From Streptomyces sp. CB01881 (GTDB lineage Bacteria; Actinomycetota; Actinomycetes; Streptomycetales; Streptomycetaceae): 64,000 bases of DNA. A model generated the notes under the pieces. That model worked only from the letters and a program-made list of their open reading frames with translations, was not told the origin of the DNA and ran no database searches. Positions within the stretch are counted from its first letter, which is position 1. Each line of letters starts with the position of its first letter. The stretch is taken from assembly GCF_002953255.1 (NCBI RefSeq), contig NZ_CP026498.1, positions 5,729,867 to 5,793,866 of the forward strand, given 5' to 3'. Positions 7,750 to 15,671 of the stretch are shown one piece after another. Made by a program: the position numbers and the translations under genes.

Positions 7750-8748
7750 TCAGCGAAGCTTCGGGTCGAGGGCGTCGCGGACCGCGTCGCCCAGCATGAT
7801 GAAGGCCAGCACGGTGATGGAGAGCGCCGCGGCCGGGAAGAAGAGCACGTACGGGGCGGTCCGGATCACCTTCTGCGCGGAGGCGATGTCGATGCCCCAG
7901 GAGATGGTCGGGTCCTGCAGCCCGATGCCGAGGAAGCTCAGGGTGGCCTCGGTCGCGATGTAGCCGCCCAGGGCGATGGTGGCGACGACGATCACCGGGG
8001 CGAGCGCGTTCGGCAGGATGTGCCGGAACATCAGTCGCCCGGTGCCCGCGCCGAGCGCCCGCCCGGCCACCACGTAGTCGGACTGTTTGACGGTCAGGAC
8101 GGCACCGCGCATGACGCGCGCGATCTGCGTCCAGCCGAGGACCGCCAGGGCGATGACCACGCTCCACACCGTGCGGGCGGAGAAGGCTCCCAGCAGGACC
8201 AGCGCGCCGAGCAGCAGCGGAATGCCGAAGAAGATGTCGATGATGCGGGAGATCACGGCATCCACCGCGCCGCCGAAGTACCCGGCGATCATGCCGGTCA
8301 GCCCGCCGAGCACGGTGACCCCCAGGGTCACGAAGATGCCGACGGTGATCGACGCCCGGGCCCCGTAGATCACCCGGGCGTAGATGGACCGGCCCTGGCC
8401 GTCGTAGCCGAACCAGCCGGCGCCGAAGAAGTCCGTCCAGTCCGGACGCTTGAGGAAGTCGTGAATCAGGTCGGACTTCCGGGGGTTGGCGTCCGTGAAC
8501 GCCCAGGGGAAGATCGACATCAGGACCAGGAGCACGATCAGCAGCGCCGAGATCAGGAAGATCGGGCGCCGCCTGAGGTCCCGCCAGGCGTCGCCCCAGA
8601 GGCTCCGGGCCTCCTCCCGCTTGGCCGGGTCTCCCTCCACCAGGGTCTCCAGCTCGACCGCCATGCCCTGCTCGCCGGCGAAGTCCAGGTGGTCGACGCC
8701 GGGCTTGGGGTGCCGCTCGTACGAGCTCTCGTCGTGCACGTCAGGCAT
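7750..8748 (-). CDS. Peptide ABC transporter permease, DppC/OppC type (operon 2)
   Basis: This 332-residue permease has a hydrophilic N-terminus of about 60 residues, then a first membrane helix (IFLISALLIVLLVLMSIFPW). Five more helices and the EAA-like loop (VAGRALGAGTGRLMFRHILPNALAP) follow. The C-terminus LGDAVRDALDPKLR is the same as in operons 1 and 3, while the periplasmic-side segment (SIYARVIYGARASITVG) differs, consistent with a different partner binding protein. The start overlaps the DppB-type stop by 8 bases. Confidence 0.95.
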   Translation of the reverse strand: MPDVHDESSYERHPKPGVDHLDFAGEQGMAVELETLVEGDPAKREEARSLWGDAWRDLRRRPIFLISALLIVLLVLMSIFPWAFTDANPRKSDLIHDFLKRPDWTDFFGAGWFGYDGQGRSIYARVIYGARASITVGIFVTLGVTVLGGLTGMIAGYFGGAVDAVISRIIDIFFGIPLLLGALVLLGAFSARTVWSVVIALAVLGWTQIARVMRGAVLTVKQSDYVVAGRALGAGTGRLMFRHILPNALAPVIVVATIALGGYIATEATLSFLGIGLQDPTISWGIDIASAQKVIRTAPYVLFFPAAALSITVLAFIMLGDAVRDALDPKLR

Positions 8749-9667
8749 AGCGGATCCTCGGGTCCAGGACCGCGTAGAGCAGGTCGACGATCAGGGAGGC
8801 GACCAGGTAGACGATCACCAGGACGGTCACGATGCCGACCACGGTGGGACCCTCCTTCTGGTTGATCGCCCGGTACAGGACGTTGCCGATGCCCTGCACG
8901 TTGAAGATCCCCTCGGTCACGATCGCGCCGCCCATGAGCGCGCCGAGGTCGGTGCCCAGGAAGGTGACCACCGGGATCAGCGAGTTGCGCAGCAGGTGCC
9001 GGGAGATGATGGTCCGCCGGGGCAGGCCCTTGGCGACCGCGGTGCGCATGTAGTCCGCCCGCAGGTTCTCCCCGATCGACGTCCGGGTGAGCCGGGCAAC
9101 GAACGCGAGGGAGAGCGAGCCCAGCACGATCGCGGGCAGGATCAGCTGGGAGAGGTCCTTGGAGTTCTGGACGGTCGGAGTGACCCAGCCCAGGTTGGTC
9201 GCGAAGATCGTCTGGGCGATGTACGCGAGCACGAACACCGGGATCGAGATCACCACCAGGGTCAGGACCAGCACCAGGGTGTCCTGGATGCTGCCGCGCT
9301 TGAGGCCGGAGACCAGGCCCAGCGCCAGCCCCACGATCAGCTCGAAGGCGAAGGCCATCAGGGCCAGCCGGATGGTGACCGGGAAGGCGTCCGCCATGAT
9401 GGAGGTGACCGACCGGCCGGTGAAGCTCGTCCCGAAGTCGCCCTGGAACAGGTTGCCCATGTAGTGCAGGTACTGCTTCCACAGCGGCTGGTCGAGGTAG
9501 TACCGGTGCTTCAGGTTGGCCACCACCGCCGGGTCGGCCGCCTTGTCCCCGAACAGCGCCGCGACCGGGTCGCCCGGCAGCGTGTAGACCATCAGGAAGA
9601 TCAGGAATGTGGAGCCGAAGAACACCGGGATCATCTGCAGCACCCGCCGCAGCACGTAACTTCCCAT
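8741..9667 (-). CDS. Peptide ABC transporter permease, DppB/OppB type (operon 2)
   Basis: This 308-residue permease begins MGSYVLRRVLQMIPVFFGSTFLIF and carries the TLPGDPVAALFG loop. It has about six membrane helices and the EAA-like loop (TAVAKGLPRRTIISRHLLRNSLIP). It is visibly less like the operon 1 and 3 permeases than those are like each other. The ribosome site is GGAGG just before the ATG. The leader between it and the binding-protein gene holds a strong hairpin and a short tandem repeat. Confidence 0.95.
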   Translation of the reverse strand: MGSYVLRRVLQMIPVFFGSTFLIFLMVYTLPGDPVAALFGDKAADPAVVANLKHRYYLDQPLWKQYLHYMGNLFQGDFGTSFTGRSVTSIMADAFPVTIRLALMAFAFELIVGLALGLVSGLKRGSIQDTLVLVLTLVVISIPVFVLAYIAQTIFATNLGWVTPTVQNSKDLSQLILPAIVLGSLSLAFVARLTRTSIGENLRADYMRTAVAKGLPRRTIISRHLLRNSLIPVVTFLGTDLGALMGGAIVTEGIFNVQGIGNVLYRAINQKEGPTVVGIVTVLVIVYLVASLIVDLLYAVLDPRIRYA

Positions 9668-9682
9668 CCGAGCCTCCTTCCT

Positions 9683-9722
9683 AGGTGACTAGGTGACTGG
9701 GTGACTGGGTGACTGGGTGACT
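9683..9722. repeat. Five 8-bp tandem repeats (RGGTGACT)
   Basis: Two AGGTGACT and three GGGTGACT units run head to tail in the leader of the operon 2 DppB-type gene. They are directly visible and non-coding. They could be a slippage-prone tract that changes spacing between the intercistronic hairpin and the ribosome site. Confidence 0.9.
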
Positions 9723-9768
9723 GGTCGGCCCGTGACCGGGGGCGGCGGGCCGTCGGACCGAGTGCCCG

Positions 9769-9800
9769 GGCCCCGCCCCCCGTGCGGGGAGGGCGGGGCC
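9769..9800 (-). terminator. Intercistronic hairpin after binding-protein gene 2
   Basis: A perfect 10-bp stem GGCCCCGCCC/GGGCGGGGCC encloses 12 bases, extendable inward by CCC/GGG. It lies 14 bases after the binding-protein stop and before the permease genes. It probably terminates part of the transcripts so that the lipoprotein is made in excess. Confidence 0.6.
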
Positions 9801-9814
9801 GGCACGGGTGACTG

Positions 9815-11434
9815 TCAGCCCTTGACCTCGACCTGGGTCCAGGCCGGGTTGCCGAAGGAGTCGAACGCCACGTTCTGGACGTTGTTGGAGTAGCCCGAGT
9901 TGGTGCGGTAGTACCAGAGCGGGATCGCCGGCATGTCGGTCGCCAGCACGGTCTCGGCCTGCTGGTAGCCGGTCACCGAGGCCTGGACGCTGTCCGCCTG
10001 GTCCGCCTGGGTGGACAGCTTGTCGAACTGCGCGCTGCTGTAGCCGAAGTCGTTGGACGCGGCGCCGGTGCGGTAGACGTCGGCGAGGAAGTTGGCGTTC
10101 AACGGGTAGTCCTGCACCCAGCCGGTCCGGAACATGCCGTCGATCTGGTGGCCGGTGATCGCCGCACGGGCGGTCTTGAAGTCGGGCTTCGGGTCACCGA
10201 CGCAGTCCACGCCGGTGCTCTGCCGGATCGAGTTGCAGACCGCGTCGACCCACTCCTTGTGGCCGCCGTCCGCGTTGTAGGTGATGGCCAGCTTGTTGCC
10301 CGGGACGCCGCCGCCCTGGGCGATCAGCTGCTTGGCCTTGTCCGGGTTGAACGTGCAGAACTCGCCGCACTGGCCCGCCTTGTACCCCTCGACTCCTTCG
10401 GCGACCCAGGCACTGGCGGGCGCGCGCGACCCCTGGAGCACCGTCTTGGTGATGGTGTCGCGGTCGATCGCCATCGAGATGCCCTGACGGACCTGGGCCT
10501 TCTCCGGCGCGGCCCAGTCCGCCTGGTACAGCGTGAAGCCGACGTTCTGGATGGCACCCTGCGGGGAGTCGATCGCCCGGTCGCCGAGGTCGTTCTTGTA
10601 CGTCGCCAGCGCGGACGGCGGCACCTGGTCCATCACGTCCAGGTTGTTGGACTGCAGGTCCGCGTAGGCGGCCTCGGCGGTGCTGTACATCTTGAAGACG
10701 ACGCCGCCGTTCTTCGGCTTGTCGACGCCCTGGTAGTTCGGGAAGGTCTTGGTGACCACCTGCTGGTTGTGGTCCCAGCTGACGAACTGGTACGGGCCGT
10801 TGCCCACCGGCTTCTGCCCGTACCCGGTCGGGTCGCTGAAGAAGGCCTCCGGCAGCGGGGAGAAGGCGATGTACCCGAGCTTGTACTCGAAGTACGAGAC
10901 CTTGTTCCTCAGCTTGATGGTGAAGTGCGTGTCGTCGGCGACGGTCAGGCCGGACATCTTGGTCGTGGTCGGCTGGCCACTGGCGGGGTGGACGTCCTGG
11001 TAGCCCTCGATGTCGGAGAACCAGGAGCTGTTGATCTGGTTGTTGGTGGTGGTCGCGGCCCAGTTCCAGGCGTCCACGAAGTTGTTCGACTTGACCGGCG
11101 TGCCGTCGTGGAAGGTCCAGCCGCTCTTCAGCGTGACGTTGAACGTCTGCGAGTCGCTGGTGTTGATGCTGTCCGCGACCTGCATCCGGATCGTGGCGTT
11201 GCTGGGGTCGTAGTCCACCAGCCCCTTGAAGAGGTTCTGGATGATGCGACCGCCACCGGTCTCGTTCGCGTTCGCCGGCTGCAACGGGTTCTGCGGCTCA
11301 CTGCTCTGGTAGCTGAAGGTCTTGCTGCTGTCCGACGAGCTGCCGCCGCCTCCGCTGCTGCTGCACCCACTGGCCACCAGGGCCACGGATGTCGCGCCGG
11401 CGAGGACCCATCGAGCACGAGTGGCTGCGGGCAT
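9815..11434 (-). CDS. Oligopeptide-binding lipoprotein, SBP family 5 (operon 2)
   Basis: This 539-residue exported peptide-binding lipoprotein starts MPAATRARW with a hydrophobic stretch and lipobox VASGC (Cys about 24). A Ser/Gly linker follows, then the family 5 fold: SSEPQNPLQPANANETGG, FHDGTPV, QGISMAIDRDTI and ITYNADGGHKEW. It is clearly different from the binding proteins of operons 1 and 3, so this importer probably sees different peptides. ATG 11434 follows GAGGAGG. It heads operon 2; its promoter must lie in 11435-11569. The segment DIEGYQDVHPASGQP recalls, from memory, streptomycete BldKB-type proteins, which is only a weak hint. Confidence 0.94.
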   Translation of the reverse strand: MPAATRARWVLAGATSVALVASGCSSSGGGGSSSDSSKTFSYQSSEPQNPLQPANANETGGGRIIQNLFKGLVDYDPSNATIRMQVADSINTSDSQTFNVTLKSGWTFHDGTPVKSNNFVDAWNWAATTTNNQINSSWFSDIEGYQDVHPASGQPTTTKMSGLTVADDTHFTIKLRNKVSYFEYKLGYIAFSPLPEAFFSDPTGYGQKPVGNGPYQFVSWDHNQQVVTKTFPNYQGVDKPKNGGVVFKMYSTAEAAYADLQSNNLDVMDQVPPSALATYKNDLGDRAIDSPQGAIQNVGFTLYQADWAAPEKAQVRQGISMAIDRDTITKTVLQGSRAPASAWVAEGVEGYKAGQCGEFCTFNPDKAKQLIAQGGGVPGNKLAITYNADGGHKEWVDAVCNSIRQSTGVDCVGDPKPDFKTARAAITGHQIDGMFRTGWVQDYPLNANFLADVYRTGAASNDFGYSSAQFDKLSTQADQADSVQASVTGYQQAETVLATDMPAIPLWYYRTNSGYSNNVQNVAFDSFGNPAWTQVEVKG

Positions 11435-11569
11435 GGAGGTCCCTCCTCAAGGTGTGTGTCGCATCACACCCCATGAGAAGCTCGCCCCGGCGGCGGCGCG
11501 AGTCGGGTACCCCCGGACGGGTGCAGCGGACCCCACCAGGAGTTGACGGGACGAGGAGTTGACGGAACG

Positions 11570-11609
11570 CCGGAAGGGCCCGCGGCGCGACGGCCGCGGG
11601 CCCTTCCGG
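11570..11609 (-). terminator. Terminator of operon 3
   Basis: A perfect 17-bp stem (CCGGAAGGGCCCGCGGC with its complement) with a 6-base loop begins 13 bases after the stop of the last operon 3 gene. It separates operon 3 from the operon 2 promoter region. Confidence 0.9.
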
Positions 11610-11622
11610 GGAACGCTCGGGA

Positions 11623-12642
11623 TCAGACGGCGGCGGCCGTCTCCCGCACCTCGGCGAAGTGGCACGCCGACTGGTGCTTGGCCGGGCCGCTCAGCACCTC
11701 CGGCACCGCCAGCAGCGGGACCTCGGTGGAGCAGCGGTCCTCCGCCTTCCAGCAGCGGGTGCGGAAGCGGCAGCCGGACGGCGGGTTGGCCGGCGAGGGG
11801 ATGTCGCCGGTCAGGATGATCCGGTCACGGCTCTCGCGCGCCGTCGGGTCCGGCACCGGCACCGCGGAGAGCAGCGCCTGGGTGTACGGGTGCGTGGCGT
11901 TGTCGTAGATCTCCTCGTCGGTACCGATCTCGACCATCTTGCCGAGGTACATCACGCCGACGCGGTCGGAGATGTGCCGGACGATGGAGAGGTCGTGCGC
12001 GATGAACATGTACGACAGCTCGAACTCGCTCTGCAGCTGGTCGAGCAGGTTGATGACCTGCGCCTGGACGGAGACGTCCAGGGCGGAGACCGGCTCGTCG
12101 CAGATGATGATCTCGGGCTTGAGCGCGAGGCCGCGGGCGATGCCGATGCGCTGGCGCTGGCCGCCGGAGAACTGGTGCGGGTACCGGTTGATGTACTCCG
12201 GGTTCAGGCCGACGACGTCCAGGAGGTCCTGGACGGCCTTGCGGCGGTCGCCCTTCGGAGCCACCTCGGGGTGGATCTCGAACGGCTCGCCGATGATGTC
12301 GCCGACCGTCATGCGCGGGTTCAGCGAGGTGTACGGGTCCTGGAACACCATCTGGATGTTCCGGCGGACGGCCTTGAGGGCCGCGCCGGACAGCTTGGAG
12401 ATGTCCTCGCCCTTGAACAGGACCTGGCCGGAGGTGGCCCGCTCCAGGTTCATCAGCACCTTGGCCAGCGTGGACTTGCCACAGCCGGACTCGCCGACGA
12501 TGCCGAGCGTCTCGCCCTTCATCAGGTCGAACGAGATGCCGTCGACCGCCTTGACCGCGCCGACCTGCTTCTTGAAGAGGATGCCCTGGGTCAGCGGGTA
12601 GTGCTTGACCAGGTCCTTGACCTCCAGGATGGGCTCAGCCAT
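11623..12642 (-). CDS. Oligopeptide/dipeptide ABC transporter ATP-binding protein, DppF/OppF type (operon 3)
   Basis: This 339-residue ATPase starts at ATG 12642 (MAEPILEVKD), overlapping the upstream ATPase stop by 8 bases. Walker A GESGCGKS is near 50-57; Q-loop FQDPYTSLNPRM, signature FSGGQRQR, Walker B IIICDEP and the switch AHDLSIV follow. The C-terminal extension has CRFRTRCW. It lacks the repeat tail of its operon 2 paralogue and ends normally (EVRETAAAV). DNA at 12044-12362 is nearly identical to 6022-6340 in operon 2, although the flanks differ, which points to gene conversion. Confidence 0.95.
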   Translation of the reverse strand: MAEPILEVKDLVKHYPLTQGILFKKQVGAVKAVDGISFDLMKGETLGIVGESGCGKSTLAKVLMNLERATSGQVLFKGEDISKLSGAALKAVRRNIQMVFQDPYTSLNPRMTVGDIIGEPFEIHPEVAPKGDRRKAVQDLLDVVGLNPEYINRYPHQFSGGQRQRIGIARGLALKPEIIICDEPVSALDVSVQAQVINLLDQLQSEFELSYMFIAHDLSIVRHISDRVGVMYLGKMVEIGTDEEIYDNATHPYTQALLSAVPVPDPTARESRDRIILTGDIPSPANPPSGCRFRTRCWKAEDRCSTEVPLLAVPEVLSGPAKHQSACHFAEVRETAAAV

Positions 12643-13684
12643 GGAGGGTCTCCTTCCAGAGGTGGCACGCGCTGCGGCGGCCGGTGAGCTCCTTGCCGTC
12701 CTTGTCGGACACCTGGTGCAGCTTCGGGATCTCCGTGCGGCACAGGTCGGTGGCGACGTCACAGCGGGGGTTGAACGCGCAGCCGGCCGGAACCTTCAGC
12801 AGGTTCGGGGGCAGGCCCTTGATCGCGTACAGCTCCTGGCCCTTCTGGTCCAGGCGCGGGATGGAGCGGAGCAGGCCCTTGGTGTAGGGGTGCGCCGGGT
12901 TGGCGTACAGGTCGCGCACCGGGGCGGTCTCGACGATCCGGCCCGCGTACATGACGGCGATCTTGTCCGCGACGTCGGCGACCACGCCGAGGTCGTGGGT
13001 GATCAGGATCAGGCCCATGTTGTACTCGGCCTGGAGCTCGGCGAGCAGGTCCATCACCTGGGCCTGGACGGTGACGTCCAGGGCGGTGGTGGGCTCGTCT
13101 GCGATGATCAGGTCGGGCTCCATGGAGAGCGCCATGGCGATCATGATGCGCTGACGCATGCCGCCGGAGAACTGGTGCGGGTAGTCACCCACGCGCTGCT
13201 TGGCGGCGGGGATGCGCACCCGCTCCATCAGCTCGATGGCCTTCTCCCGCGCCTCCTTCTTGGAGGCGCCGCGGTGCACCCGGAACATCTCGCCGAGCTG
13301 GGCACCGACGGTCATCACCGGGTTCAGCGAGGAGAGCGCGTCCTGGAAGATCATCGCGATCTTCTGGCCGCGGATCTGCCGGCGCTCCTCCTCCTTCATC
13401 GCGAGCATGTCCTGCCCGCGGAAGAGGATCTGGCCCTGGCTGATCTTGCCGGGGGGCATGTCGAGGATGCCCATGATGGTCTGGGCGGTCACCGACTTGC
13501 CGGAGCCGGACTCGCCGAGCACCGCCAGGGTCTCACCGGCGGACACGGAGTAGTTGACGCCGTTCACGGCCTTGGCGACGCCGTCCCGGGTGTGGAACTC
13601 CACGTGGAGGTCCTTGACCTCCAGCAGCGGGGTGCCAACCTCAAGGCGGCCGCTCTTCTGGTTCTTCTCGATCACGGTGGTCAT
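12635..13684 (-). CDS. Oligopeptide/dipeptide ABC transporter ATP-binding protein, DppD/OppD type (operon 3)
   Basis: This 349-residue ATPase carries Walker A GESGSGKS (about 57-64), signature FSGGMRQR, Walker B LIIADEP and the ITHD switch. The C-terminal peptide-transporter extension has clustered cysteines (CAFNPRCDVATDLC). It is the closest match by eye to the operon 2 counterpart in length and start (MTTV...). It begins 19 bases after the DppC-type gene and overlaps the next ATPase. Together they form the motor of the third importer. Confidence 0.95.
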   Translation of the reverse strand: MTTVIEKNQKSGRLEVGTPLLEVKDLHVEFHTRDGVAKAVNGVNYSVSAGETLAVLGESGSGKSVTAQTIMGILDMPPGKISQGQILFRGQDMLAMKEEERRQIRGQKIAMIFQDALSSLNPVMTVGAQLGEMFRVHRGASKKEAREKAIELMERVRIPAAKQRVGDYPHQFSGGMRQRIMIAMALSMEPDLIIADEPTTALDVTVQAQVMDLLAELQAEYNMGLILITHDLGVVADVADKIAVMYAGRIVETAPVRDLYANPAHPYTKGLLRSIPRLDQKGQELYAIKGLPPNLLKVPAGCAFNPRCDVATDLCRTEIPKLHQVSDKDGKELTGRRSACHLWKETLHG

Positions 13685-13703
13685 CGGGTCGTCACCTCTT
13701 CTC

Positions 13704-14645
13704 TCAGCGGAGCTTCGGGTCGAGGGCGTCGCGGACCGCGTCGCCGAGCATGATGAAGGCCAGCACGGTGACGCTCAGCGCGGCCGACGGGAAGAGCAGG
13801 ACGTGCGGGGCCGCCAGGAAGCGGACCGACGCGTCGCTGATCATCAGGCCCCAGGAGATCTCCGGGGACTGCACGCCGATGCCGAGGTAGGACAGCGCCG
13901 CCTCGGCGCCGATGTAGACGCCCAGGCTGATCGCGGAGATCACGATGACCGGGGCGATGGCGTTCGGCACGATGTGCCGGAAGGTGATCCGGCTGCTGCT
14001 GGCACCCAGCGCACGGGCCGCCATCACGTAGTCGTTGTGCTTGTTGGACAGCACCGAGGCCCGCATGATGCGGAAGATCTGCGGCCAGCCGAGGATGGCC
14101 ATCACCAGCGAGACGGTGTAGGCGTTGCCCTTGCCGAGCATCGACATGATCAGCATGCCGCCGAGGAGCAGCGGGATGGAGAAGAAGATCTCGGTGAAGC
14201 GCGACAGGATGCTGTCGACGATGCCGCCCTTCCAGCCGGCCAGCAGGCCGAGGAGGGAGCCGGCGACGGTGACCAGCAGCGTGGTCAGGACACCGACGAT
14301 GATCGAGTTGCGCGCACCCCACACCGTGCGGGTGTAGACGTCGCAGCCCTGCACGTCGTAGCCGAACCAGTGCTCGGCGCTCGGCCGCTTCAGGGAGTTC
14401 GCGAGGTCGCAGGCGCCGCCGTCGAACGGGCTGCCGTCGGTGAACCACCCGGGCACCGCGGAGATGACCAGGAGGAAGAACACCAGCACGGCGCCGATGA
14501 TGAAGACCGGGTTGCGGCGCAGGTCGCCCAGCGCGTCCGACCAGAGACTGGCGACGCGCTCCGGCTTCTGCGTCTTCGCCGGGTCGGCCTTCGGGCTGTT
14601 GTCCTCGGGCTGGGCCTCGGGGCCCTTGGTGATCGTCTCACTCAT
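13704..14645 (-). CDS. Peptide ABC transporter permease, DppC/OppC type (operon 3)
   Basis: This 313-residue permease is the operon 1 DppC-type protein without the KDG-repeat tail. A hydrophilic start of about 50 residues precedes helix 1 (FIIGAVLVFFLLVISAVPGW). The shared loop KRPSAEHWFGYDVQGCDVYTR, five more helices and the EAA-like loop (AARALGASSSRITFRHIVPNAIAP) follow. The start overlaps the DppB-type stop by 8 bases. Its similarity to operon 1 supports a duplication of these two operons. Confidence 0.95.
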   Translation of the reverse strand: MSETITKGPEAQPEDNSPKADPAKTQKPERVASLWSDALGDLRRNPVFIIGAVLVFFLLVISAVPGWFTDGSPFDGGACDLANSLKRPSAEHWFGYDVQGCDVYTRTVWGARNSIIVGVLTTLLVTVAGSLLGLLAGWKGGIVDSILSRFTEIFFSIPLLLGGMLIMSMLGKGNAYTVSLVMAILGWPQIFRIMRASVLSNKHNDYVMAARALGASSSRITFRHIVPNAIAPVIVISAISLGVYIGAEAALSYLGIGVQSPEISWGLMISDASVRFLAAPHVLLFPSAALSVTVLAFIMLGDAVRDALDPKLR

Positions 14646-15582
14646 AGCGGATCCTCGGGTCGAGCACGGCGTACAGCAGGTCCACGAGCAGGGTGGTGAT
14701 GAGGTAGATCATCACCAGCAGGGTGACCATGCCGACGATCACCGTGCCCTGCTTCTGGTACACGGACTGGGCGAGCAGGCCACCGATGCCGTGCATGTTG
14801 AAGATCTTCTCGGTGATGACCGCACCACCCATCAGACCGCCCAGGTCGGCACCGAGGAAGGTGACGATCGGGATCAGCGCGTTGCGCAGCGCGTGACGGC
14901 CGATCACCCGACGGCGCTTCAGGCCCTTGGCGACCGCGGTGCGGACGTAGTCCGCGCGCATGGTCTCCATCAGGCTGGTGCGGGTCAGACGGGCGACGTA
15001 CGCCAGCGAGGTGGACGCCAGGACGAAGGCCGGCAGCAGGTACGCCCGCAGTCCGTCCTCCTCGTTGAAGGAGACCGGGAAGAAGTCGATGCCGTAGTCG
15101 TTCTTCAGCTTCACGCCCAGCACCAGCTGGAGGATGAAGCCGGTGACGAAGACCGGGATCGAGATCACGAACAGCGTGCTGATGAGCACCAGCTGGTCGA
15201 TGAACTTGCCCTTGCGCAGGGCCGCCATGACACCCGCCAGCACGCCCATGACCGCTTCCATGATGAAGGCGACCAGGGCGAGGTTGACGGTGTACGGGAA
15301 CGCCTCACTGATCATGTCGGTCACAGCGCGACCGGTCAGGCTTTCACCGAGATCCCCCTGGAAGACCCCCGAGATGTAGTTCCAGTACTGGACCAGGAAG
15401 GGGTCGTTCAGGTGGTACTTCTGGCGGATCATGTCCGCCACGATCGGGTCGGCTCGCTTCTCGCCGGCCAACGCCTGCACCGGGTCACCGGGCAGGTAGT
15501 GGACCAACGCATAGATCAGCAGCGTCGCACCGAGCAGGACAGGGATCGCCTGTATCAGTCGGCGGATGACATAGCGGCCCAT
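14638..15582 (-). CDS. Peptide ABC transporter permease, DppB/OppB type (operon 3)
   Basis: This 314-residue permease has the same length as the operon 1 protein and a nearly matching start (MGRYVIRRLIQAIPVLLGATLLIY) and loop YLPGDPVQALAGEKRADP. It has six membrane helices and the EAA-like loop (TAVAKGLKRRRVIGRHALRNALIP). It is preceded by a GGAGG ribosome site and by a strong hairpin after the binding-protein gene. Confidence 0.95.
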   Translation of the reverse strand: MGRYVIRRLIQAIPVLLGATLLIYALVHYLPGDPVQALAGEKRADPIVADMIRQKYHLNDPFLVQYWNYISGVFQGDLGESLTGRAVTDMISEAFPYTVNLALVAFIMEAVMGVLAGVMAALRKGKFIDQLVLISTLFVISIPVFVTGFILQLVLGVKLKNDYGIDFFPVSFNEEDGLRAYLLPAFVLASTSLAYVARLTRTSLMETMRADYVRTAVAKGLKRRRVIGRHALRNALIPIVTFLGADLGGLMGGAVITEKIFNMHGIGGLLAQSVYQKQGTVIVGMVTLLVMIYLITTLLVDLLYAVLDPRIRYE

Positions 15583-15613
15583 CAGACCTCCACACTTTCG
15601 GACAAGGAAGGGA

Positions 15614-15650
15614 GGCGGGAGGACTCGGACTGTGGTCCGGTCCTCCCGCC
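15614..15650 (-). terminator. Intercistronic hairpin after binding-protein gene 3
   Basis: A long stem (GGCGGGAGGAC + CGGAC paired with GTCCG + GTCCTCCCGCC, one bulged T, 4-base loop) lies 21 bases after the binding-protein stop. It is the strongest of the three intercistronic hairpins and probably attenuates transcription into the permease and ATPase genes. Confidence 0.7.
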
Positions 15651-15671
15651 CCCGTTCGTCTGACTACCGGA

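Noticed and set aside
9815..11434. Naming one of the importer operons bldK
   Set aside because: Phrases in the operon 2 binding protein recall BldKB, but without an alignment I cannot tell which of three paralogous operons, if any, is the orthologue.
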